From: an uncultured Eubacteriales bacterium
GTDB taxonomy: Bacteria; Bacillota; Clostridia; Christensenellales; Borkfalkiaceae
Direction: 5' to 3'
Assembly: GCA_902767455.1 (NCBI GenBank)
Contig: CACXHH010000095.1
Coordinates: 1-10,530, forward strand
DNA length: 10,530 nucleotides
Positions 1-5,631 of the stretch are shown here, one piece after another. The notes beneath the pieces were generated by a model. It saw only the letters and a program-made list of their open reading frames with translations. It was not told the DNA's origin and searched no databases. Each line of letters opens with the position of its first letter. Position 1 is the stretch's first letter. A program made the position numbers and the translations under genes.

Positions 1-7
1 GCAGCGA

Positions 8-50
8 GCGTTCAACCTCCTTTCGGATTTTGAACGCCGTTTTTTCTTTT
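8..50 (+). terminator. Rho-independent terminator of an upstream gene
   Basis: GCGTTCAA (8-15) pairs perfectly with TTGAACGC (30-37). A second inner stem, TCC (18-20) with GGA (25-27), closes a TTTC loop. The stem is followed at once by a T-rich run (40-50, ten T in eleven bases). This is a standard intrinsic terminator on the + strand. No open reading frame entering from the left edge continues beyond about position 50 with gene-like character, so the gene it ends lies outside the window. Confidence 0.7.
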
Positions 51-60
51 AAAATATTTT

Positions 61-99
61 GGGGCCGCCGCTTAACGCGACAGCCCCGTTTTGCGTTTT
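61..99 (+). terminator. Possible second hairpin terminator
   Basis: GGGGC (61-65) pairs with GCCCC (83-87). An inner CGC (69-71) pairs with GCG (77-79) around a five-base loop, with two mismatches between the stems. It is followed by GTTTTGCGTTTT (88-99), an interrupted U-tract. It may back up the terminator at 8-50. The broken U-tract and mismatched stem make it weaker, and it could also be a structural element. Confidence 0.4.
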
Positions 100-230
100 C
101 GCCCGCTCGGGCGCGTTTGAAAAAGCGGATCTGATTTTCGATAAATACACAAAACGTCAGCTTTTATATGACTTTTTATAAAAAAACCGTGTTCGCGTGT
201 GTTTTTTTCGAGTATACACTTGTATTTTGA
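100..230. other. Intergenic stretch with several hairpins, no gene
   Basis: No coding region is supported here. Visible structures are: 6-bp inverted arms CGCCCG/CGGGCG at 100-113, whose 2-base centre means the real loop must be larger; CTGATTTT (131-138) pairing with AAAA (151-154) and TCAG (157-160); and an A-tract/T-tract hairpin at 181-207 (AAAAAAC with GTTTTTT) over a TTCG loop at 192-195. The last looks terminator-like but has a weak interior stem. All lie upstream of the promoter at 231 and probably belong to the end of the preceding unit. Confidence 0.4.
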
Positions 231-259
231 TTGACAGACATTTATTATTTTGATAAAAT
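231..259 (+). promoter_or_regulatory. Sigma-A type promoter for the five-gene operon
   Basis: A perfect -35 box TTGACA (231-236) is followed by a 17-bp spacer (237-253) and a -10 box TAAAAT (254-259), five of six to consensus. TG at 251-252 forms an extended -10. Flanking DNA is very AT-rich. Transcription should begin near 265-267, giving a leader of about 105 nt before the first gene. The spacing and box quality make this the best promoter candidate in the window. Confidence 0.82.
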
Positions 260-265
260 AATAAT

Positions 266-371
266 AAATTTTTAATAGGGTATTATGCTCTTTTAGAAAT
301 TTTACAGAGCGTTCGGGGCTTTTTTAACGAAAAAAGCTCTTCGTGAATATAAAAACTTAAAGGAGATAGTT
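266..371 (+). promoter_or_regulatory. Structured 5' leader with competing hairpins
   Basis: The segment AGAGC (306-310) can pair with GCTCT upstream (287-291) or with GCTCT downstream (336-340). The downstream pairing is extended by TTCG (312-315) with CGAA (328-331). A third hairpin, GCTTTTTT (318-325) with AAAAAAGC (330-337), shares bases with the downstream partner, so the folds are mutually exclusive. The T6 run at 320-325 could act as a U-tract behind the first hairpin, but it lies about nine bases past the stem. The ribosome site GGAG (362-365) is outside these stems. Attenuation is possible but inferred; no known riboswitch class was recognised. Confidence 0.4.
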
Positions 372-1481
372 ATGGATATTAAGAAGTTATTCAGCAAGCA
401 CATGAAACGGCTTCAGTTCGAAGCGGCGCTCAAATCTGCGCTTATCGGGCTTGTAGCGGGCTTTGCCGCGGCGTTCGTTTTTGCCGTGGTAGATACTTTT
501 TTCGGTTTCAAGCTTTTATACGTAGACTTTATTATTCTTGCGGCGGTCACCGCTTTAGTTGCGCTTCCCGTTTACTTCTTCAAATTAAGACCTGACGAAA
601 AAACGGTCGCGCGCCGTCTTGACCTTACAGGGCTCGAAGAGCGTGTTATCACTATGAACGAATTAAAAGATGACGATTCGTATATGGCTAAACGTCAGCG
701 TGAGGACGCGCTAAGCGTTATCAACTCGTTAAGCGCGGCGGTTTTATCGATAGCCGTTTCCGTTCCGCTCATAGTTGCGGTAGCCGTTTCGGGCGTACTC
801 GCCGCGGGCGCCACCGTATCTTCAATGACTATAAAAACCCCCGTCGCGCAGTTGATAATCGACGCGACTACCCCTTACAACGAAAAGTACGTTACCGCAA
901 CTTACGAAGTCGAAGGCGAAGGCTATATCACGGGCGACGTGTTTCAGGAGCTTTTAAAAGGCGACGACGCGCAGGAAGTTACCGCTTACGCCGAAACGGG
1001 CTGGGTGTTCGCAGGTTGGTCTGACGGGCTCACCACCCCGAGCCGTACCGATCGCGATATAGACGAAGATATCGAAGTATACGCTATCTTTATGGAAGTC
1101 GAAGAAAGCCTTGACGGCGATCCCGACGCAGATCCTTCCACCGATCCCAACGCTCCCGCCGAAGACGACGGCGCTTCTCCAAGCCCGTCCGAAGGAGAAG
1201 GTCAGCCCGGCGAATCGGGCGGGGACGGCGTTCCCACTCCCCCGCAGGACGGTGAAGACGGTGATGGCGACGGCAGAGGCGATCCTACTCAGAACCCCGG
1301 CGCAAGCGGCGGAAGATCGGAAGCCAAGAACCAGATAATCGACGGGCAGACTTATTACGGCGACCGTTACGGCGACGCGGTAAACAAGGCTACAGAAGAT
1401 CTCAATAACGGCGACGGCGATTATTCGGACGGCGATCCCGACCTTATAAACGGTTACCTTAAAGGGCTCGGCGGCAACTGA
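372..1481 (+). CDS. Three-pass membrane protein with InlB-B-repeat-like exported domain
   Basis: This is a 369-residue protein with a good ribosome site (GGAG at 362-365, six bases from ATG). Hydrophobic segments lie at about 22-43, 50-70 and 122-148. The positive-inside rule puts loop 71-120 in the cytosol and everything after 148 outside. Loop residues 78-98 (ARRLDLTGLEERV and following) resemble the conserved segment of DUF4175-type membrane proteins found in MoxR/DUF58/vWA operons; this is family recognition by eye. Residues about 173-242 resemble a single divergent InlB B-repeat (Listeria-Bacteroides repeat), with the typical GWVFAGWSDG core and a closing VYAIF strand. Residues 243-318 are a disordered Asp/Glu/Gly/Pro/Ser tract. 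The last 50 residues start with IIDGQTYYGDRYG and look like a small conserved tail. As first gene of the operon it may be a scaffold or sensor for the vWA machinery. Its biochemical role is unknown. Confidence 0.9.
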   Translation: MDIKKLFSKHMKRLQFEAALKSALIGLVAGFAAAFVFAVVDTFFGFKLLYVDFIILAAVTALVALPVYFFKLRPDEKTVARRLDLTGLEERVITMNELKDDDSYMAKRQREDALSVINSLSAAVLSIAVSVPLIVAVAVSGVLAAGATVSSMTIKTPVAQLIIDATTPYNEKYVTATYEVEGEGYITGDVFQELLKGDDAQEVTAYAETGWVFAGWSDGLTTPSRTDRDIDEDIEVYAIFMEVEESLDGDPDADPSTDPNAPAEDDGASPSPSEGEGQPGESGGDGVPTPPQDGEDGDGDGRGDPTQNPGASGGRSEAKNQIIDGQTYYGDRYGDAVNKATEDLNNGDGDYSDGDPDLINGYLKGLGGN

Positions 1482-1621
1482 TAAGCTCTATAAAGCGTAT
1501 TTAACTTGCTGCCTTTCCGTTAAAACGCGGAAAATGAAAAAATCGATCTCCGCAAGGCGAGATATTATCGCTTTGCGGTTATTGAGTAAATAAACAAAAA
1601 ATATTTTAAGTGAGTGAAATT
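1482..1621 (+). other. Intergenic spacer with two hairpins
   Basis: This 140-bp gap separates the first gene from the ATPase gene. TTTCCG (1514-1519) pairs with CGGAAA (1528-1533). A stronger stem, CCGCAAGGCG (1550-1559) with CGCTTTGCGG (1569-1578), forms 10 bp with one G-U pair around a 9-base loop. Neither is followed by a T-run, so neither is a standard terminator on this strand. They may be mRNA processing or stability structures that set different levels for the first gene and the rest. No convincing -35/-10 pair is visible here. Confidence 0.5.
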
Positions 1622-2617
1622 ATGGCAACAGAAAAAGACATTGAACAGTTCAGCAGACAGTGTAACGACATCTTTACGCAAGTCGGAAGAGACGTTATCG
1701 GTCAGAAAGAAGTAGTCGAAGGCACTATCGTCGCTATGATAGCCGGCGGTAACGTTCTTCTCGAAGGCGTTCCGGGCGTAGGTAAAACGCGTCTTGTCCG
1801 TTCTCTCGGAAGAGTTTTCGACCTTCCCTTCAAACGTATCCAGTTTACCCCCGACCTTATGCCTGCCGACGTTACGGGTACCAACATAATCGTCAAGGGC
1901 GAAGACGGCAACTCGACTTTCCAGTTCCAGCCCGGCCCTATTTTCAGCAATATTATTCTTGCCGACGAAATCAACCGTGCCACGCCTAAAACGCAATCGG
2001 CGCTTCTCGAAGCGATGCAGGAGCACACCGTAACCGTAATGGGCACGTCACGCAAGCTCGAAGAGCCCTTCTTCGTTCTCGCAACGCAGAACCCGATCGA
2101 GCAGGACGGTACTTATCCGCTTCCCGAAGCGCAGATGGACCGTTTTATGTTCAAGCTCATCGTTCCCGATCCTTCCGTCGACGAATTGATGGAAATAGTT
2201 TCCATGACGCAAAAGACCATGGCTGAAGTTGCCGATTGCGCTTGTACGGGCGAACAGCTCCTTCAGATGCGCGCCACCGCCAACCAGATCCCCGTTGCCG
2301 AAGACGTTCTTCGCTACACTATGATCTTAACGAGCGCAACTCACCCGACGGGCGAAGTCGCCACCGCCGCGGCTAAACAGTACATAAGAGTAGGCGCTTC
2401 TCCCCGTGCCGGTCAGGCGCTTATCTCCGCCGCAAAAGTCAAGGCGCTCATTAAGGGCAGATTCAACGTTGCGTATTCCGATATCAACGAACTTGCCTAT
2501 CCCGTTTTAAGACATCGTATCAAGCTCAACTTCGAGGCTATCGCCGAAGGTCTTTCCGCCGACGACGTTATCAAACTCGTCGTTGAAGAAGTTTCCAAAA
2601 AATACAAAGCCAAATAA
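1622..2617 (+). CDS. MoxR-family AAA+ ATPase
   Basis: This 331-residue protein has the usual MoxR length. Numbered from the ATG at 1622, the Walker A GVPGVGKT is at 49-56, the Walker B IILADEIN at 111-118, the sensor-1 ATQNP at 154-158, the conserved LPEAQMDRFMF at 167-177, and the sensor-2 region GASPRAG at 258-264, followed by the C-terminal helical lid. All catalytic motifs are intact and there is no signal peptide, so it should be an active cytosolic ATPase. MoxR proteins form rings that work with vWA partners, which follow directly here. An in-frame GTG at 1610 would add four residues but has no ribosome site. The ATG at 1622 has a weak AAGTGAG eight bases upstream and is preferred. Family assignment is firm; the client is unknown. 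Confidence 0.97.
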   Translation: MATEKDIEQFSRQCNDIFTQVGRDVIGQKEVVEGTIVAMIAGGNVLLEGVPGVGKTRLVRSLGRVFDLPFKRIQFTPDLMPADVTGTNIIVKGEDGNSTFQFQPGPIFSNIILADEINRATPKTQSALLEAMQEHTVTVMGTSRKLEEPFFVLATQNPIEQDGTYPLPEAQMDRFMFKLIVPDPSVDELMEIVSMTQKTMAEVADCACTGEQLLQMRATANQIPVAEDVLRYTMILTSATHPTGEVATAAAKQYIRVGASPRAGQALISAAKVKALIKGRFNVAYSDINELAYPVLRHRIKLNFEAIAEGLSADDVIKLVVEEVSKKYKAK

Positions 2618-2695
2618 TGGCGAAAGACTAAACGCAGTTTGTAATTCCGTTGCGTAATAACGCGACGTCCGTAAATTATATTTCGGAGACGTATA
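2618..2695 (+). other. Intergenic hairpin between ATPase and DUF58 genes
   Basis: Within this 78-bp spacer, CGTTGCGT (2648-2655) pairs with ACGCGACG (2660-2667) around an AATA loop, giving 8 bp with one G-U pair. No T-run follows, so termination is unlikely. The ribosome site GGAG (2685-2688) lies downstream, seven bases before the next ATG. The hairpin could affect transcript stability or readthrough. Confidence 0.5.
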
Positions 2696-3598
2696 ATGAA
2701 AGTTTCATACTTAAACGACAAGTTCTTCTCACGGCTTGAATCTCTGTCGTTTAACTTAAAATCCGAGCTTCTCGGCTACTTCGGCGGGCGACATCTCGTC
2801 AAGACCCACGGTCAGACGGTGGAGTTTTCCGATTACCGCGAATACCAGCTCGGCGACGATATCAGGAGAATAGACTGGAACCTTTTCAGCCGTTTTGAAA
2901 AGTATTTTTTAAAGCTCTTTACCGACGAACGGCAGATGAAGGTACAGATATTTATCGACTGTTCGGCTTCCATGGGAAGGGATAATCCGCAAAAGCAAGC
3001 CTACGCAGTGGCTTCCGCCGCCGCGATAGGCTATCTTGCCGTCCACAATATGGATAAAGTCACGTTCAACTTCATGTCGGGCAATAAAACCGAAAACCCG
3101 TTTGGCACCATTATCGGCAAAACGGCGTTTTTCAGCGCCATTTCCGGGCTTGAAGCTCTCGATTTCGACGGCGAAGATACCGATATCAAAACGTGTATCA
3201 CCACCGACCGCGATATGTCGAGAGGCAACGGGCTGTCCGTTATTATTTCCGATTTCTTCACCGAATACGACTGGAAAGCCGCCGTCGATTATCTTCTGTA
3301 TATGAAACGTCAGGTATTGCTCGTTCAGGTCGTAACGCCCGAAGAGCTCGATCCGACGTACGACGGCAGAGTCAGCCTTATAGACTCGGAAGCCGTCGAT
3401 TCGGCCGATCCTAAAAATATGAAACTCCGCATTACGCGCGCCATGCAAAAAGCCTACGAAGAAGCTTTGAGAGATCATACGCTCGATATGAAGAGCTTCT
3501 GCAACAAACGCGGCGTTCAATTTTTGAGCGCGCGCACCGATCAACCCATTGAGAAGGTACTGTTCGGGCAACTTATTAAGGCAGGTATAATGGAATGA
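2696..3598 (+). CDS. DUF58 domain protein with vWA fold
   Basis: This is a 300-residue soluble protein without signal peptide or membrane segment. Residues 43-66 carry the DUF58 signature, including EFSDYREYQLGDDIRRIDW. A vWA-like domain begins at about 82 with an intact MIDAS motif, D88-x-S90-x-S92 (DCSASM). A downstream Asp in the ISDFF segment (186) ends a core strand as in other DUF58 proteins. DUF58 genes are regular partners of MoxR ATPases, and this one follows the ATPase gene immediately. It is the only vWA protein of the cluster predicted to share the cytosol with the ATPase, so it is the most likely direct partner (inference). Its stop overlaps the next start by 4 bp, suggesting translational coupling. 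DUF58 proteins in many operons carry N-terminal membrane helices; this one has none. Confidence 0.95.
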   Translation: MKVSYLNDKFFSRLESLSFNLKSELLGYFGGRHLVKTHGQTVEFSDYREYQLGDDIRRIDWNLFSRFEKYFLKLFTDERQMKVQIFIDCSASMGRDNPQKQAYAVASAAAIGYLAVHNMDKVTFNFMSGNKTENPFGTIIGKTAFFSAISGLEALDFDGEDTDIKTCITTDRDMSRGNGLSVIISDFFTEYDWKAAVDYLLYMKRQVLLVQVVTPEELDPTYDGRVSLIDSEAVDSADPKNMKLRITRAMQKAYEEALRDHTLDMKSFCNKRGVQFLSARTDQPIEKVLFGQLIKAGIME

Positions 3599-5619
3599 GT
3601 TTATTAACGCCGCTCGGCTTAATAGCTCTTTCGTCGATAATCGCGCTGATAATCATCTACATTATCAGACCGAATTATCAGCAGAAATTCGTTTCTACGA
3701 CGTACGTTTGGAAATTAAGCCTTAAATACAAGAAAAAAAGAATACCGACAAGCAAGTTGAGAAATATTTTGCTGATAATAGCTCAAATTCTCATCCTGCT
3801 TATGGCGACGGCGATACTAACCACGCCTTCGCAGATCCTTCGCGCGCAGGTGGAAGAGCCGGAGGTCGTTATCGTCATCGATTCTTCCGCAAGCATGCGC
3901 ACGACGTACGACGGGAAAACGCGTTTTGAACGCGCCGTCGAAAAAGCTAAGGACGTAGCCGAAACAACCTTCGCGAAAGACGGCACCGTCACCGTTTTCC
4001 TTGCCGACGATTCGGCTGAACCCACGCCCGTAATCGCGAGCGCGAAACGGCTCGACAGGGACGCTTTCGACGCCGAAATAGATTCTCTTATCTTAAACGA
4101 TCAATGTTCGTTCGGAACTTCGGATATCGAGAAATCGGTCGAAGCGTGCGCCGGCATTTTCGCCAACAACCCGAAAACCGAAATATACGTTTATACGGAT
4201 ACGCAATATCCGTCTAAGGCGCAGGGGATAAACGTCGTCGACGTGACCGATCCCAACGAATGGAACGCGGCTATCCTTTCCGCGACAGCCGAAAAATCGG
4301 ACGGTTATTACCTTTTTATCGTCGAGATAGCGGTATACAACAGAAGTCAGGATATAGAGCTTTCGATAAACGTCAACGGCGTGAACGGAAACGTTTCGTC
4401 GAACTTTTCAACCGTCGTTTCGGTAGACTGTATCAACGATACGGTGATGCGCGTAGTTCTTCTTTCCGAACGCGACCATTCTTCGCTTAAAGATTACTAC
4501 GCGAAAGACGCTTTGACGACCGTTTCCGATATCGGCAGCGTGTACTCGTTCGATAACGTTTCTTTGAGCTTGCTCGTTGACGATTGCCTTGCCTTCGACG
4601 ATAACTATTCTATCTACGGCGGCACTCCCGAAACGCTCAACGTCGAGTATTACAGTTCCGAGCCGAACACCTTCTTTTCCGTTTTGCTCGATACGTTCAG
4701 AAGTTATTACGAAAAAAACGGCAAGTGGGACTTCTTCCCTTCCACTCACAGAGAAGAATACCACCCCTTCGACCGCTACGACGGCGGCAATTACTTCTAT
4801 ATTTTCGAGCACGTAATGCCCGAAGAGATCCCGAGCGACGGCGTAGTCTTTCTGTTCGACCCCGACGTCGCGCCGAGAAATTTAGGCTTTACCGTTATCG
4901 GAACACAACAGTTCGAGAACGTCAATATGTCACCCGTCACCGTCGATACGCACTATATAAGCAGGCATCTTATCGCCGACGAAATAACCATTTCGAGATT
5001 TCAGCGGCTCGGTGTTTACGATACGTACACCGAACACGTCGACGAACAAACGGGCAAGGTGACGCAGACGGGCTTTAAAGTTCTGCTCGAAATGGACGGC
5101 AGACCCGTTCTCATGATCAAAGACGAAGGCTCGGTGAAAGTCGTAGTCATGTCTTTCAATATCCACTACTCGAATATATCGATGCAAACGTTTTTCCCGC
5201 TGTTCTTCCAGGATATGTTCGACTTCTTTATCCCGAAAACCACAGAAAAAAACTCGTTCGCGATAGGAGAGACGGTAACGCTTAGATCAAGGGGCGAAAC
5301 GCTTTCCGTCCGTAACGGTATGGACGAAGAGATCGCTTCTTTCGATTCCTTCCCCGCCACCACGAGTTTTTCCGTTCCCGGATCGTACGTGCTTTCGCAG
5401 CAAACGTATTTCGATCCTTATAATATCCATGAAGAAATGATCTACGTCAAGATGCCGATAGAAGAAAGCAACGTCTTTGCCGTAGGCAACACTCTCGTCA
5501 ATCCTTATAAGACGGTCGTCAACGAAGACTTCTTTAAGGATCTGCTGCTCTATTTTGCCGCCGCGCTCGTCGTCCTTCTGTTCGTAGAGTGGATACTTCA
5601 GGCGCACGACAATATGTAA
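3595..5619 (+). CDS. BatA-like membrane-anchored vWA protein
   Basis: This is a 674-residue protein. The N-terminal region matches the BatA/aerotolerance-regulator N-terminal domain: helix 5-24, a basic cytosolic loop (KYKKKRIPTSKLR, 44-56), then helix 57-78. A vWA domain follows outside the membrane, with complete MIDAS residues D96-x-S98-x-S100 (DSSASM), a candidate MIDAS Thr at 175 and Asp at 202. Residues about 215-320 form a beta-rich FN3-like region. About 322-545 resembles the degenerate amidotransferase-like part of BatA-type proteins. About 553-620 is another beta domain ending with the typical IEESN segment. A C-terminal helix (648-668) re-enters the membrane. The start ATG overlaps the preceding stop (ATGA), and GCAGG at 3581-3585 can serve as ribosome site. 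The family is clear; calling it an orthologue of Bacteroides BatA is not justified from sequence alone. Confidence 0.93.
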   Translation: MSLLTPLGLIALSSIIALIIIYIIRPNYQQKFVSTTYVWKLSLKYKKKRIPTSKLRNILLIIAQILILLMATAILTTPSQILRAQVEEPEVVIVIDSSASMRTTYDGKTRFERAVEKAKDVAETTFAKDGTVTVFLADDSAEPTPVIASAKRLDRDAFDAEIDSLILNDQCSFGTSDIEKSVEACAGIFANNPKTEIYVYTDTQYPSKAQGINVVDVTDPNEWNAAILSATAEKSDGYYLFIVEIAVYNRSQDIELSINVNGVNGNVSSNFSTVVSVDCINDTVMRVVLLSERDHSSLKDYYAKDALTTVSDIGSVYSFDNVSLSLLVDDCLAFDDNYSIYGGTPETLNVEYYSSEPNTFFSVLLDTFRSYYEKNGKWDFFPSTHREEYHPFDRYDGGNYFYIFEHVMPEEIPSDGVVFLFDPDVAPRNLGFTVIGTQQFENVNMSPVTVDTHYISRHLIADEITISRFQRLGVYDTYTEHVDEQTGKVTQTGFKVLLEMDGRPVLMIKDEGSVKVVVMSFNIHYSNISMQTFFPLFFQDMFDFFIPKTTEKNSFAIGETVTLRSRGETLSVRNGMDEEIASFDSFPATTSFSVPGSYVLSQQTYFDPYNIHEEMIYVKMPIEESNVFAVGNTLVNPYKTVVNEDFFKDLLLYFAAALVVLLFVEWILQAHDNM

Positions 5620-5631
5620 GGGGGTGTAACG

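Noticed and set aside
1..21. AGGAGG on the minus strand (16-21) suggesting a divergent gene starting at the left edge
   Set aside because: No start codon lies at a normal distance within the window (TTG is immediately adjacent, with zero spacing), and these bases form the loop of the + strand terminator at 8-50.
1..371. CRISPR-like or tRNA/ncRNA gene in the hairpin-rich upstream region
   Set aside because: There are no regularly spaced direct repeats, no cloverleaf and no recognised RNA family features; the hairpins are better explained as terminators and an operon leader.
1111..1338. A 75-codon + strand frame inside the acidic tail of the first gene
   Set aside because: It overlaps the low-complexity Asp/Gly/Pro region in another frame; skewed base composition keeps it open, and it lacks a ribosome site.
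1550..1578. Hairpin after the first gene as an intrinsic terminator
   Set aside because: The stem is good but no T-run follows, so termination by the standard mechanism is not expected; it was recorded as a spacer structure instead.
1610..1621. GTG at 1610 as the start of the MoxR gene
   Set aside because: Upstream sequence is A/T only with no ribosome site. The ATG four codons later has a weak but plausible AAGTGAG at correct spacing and fits the family's usual N-terminus.
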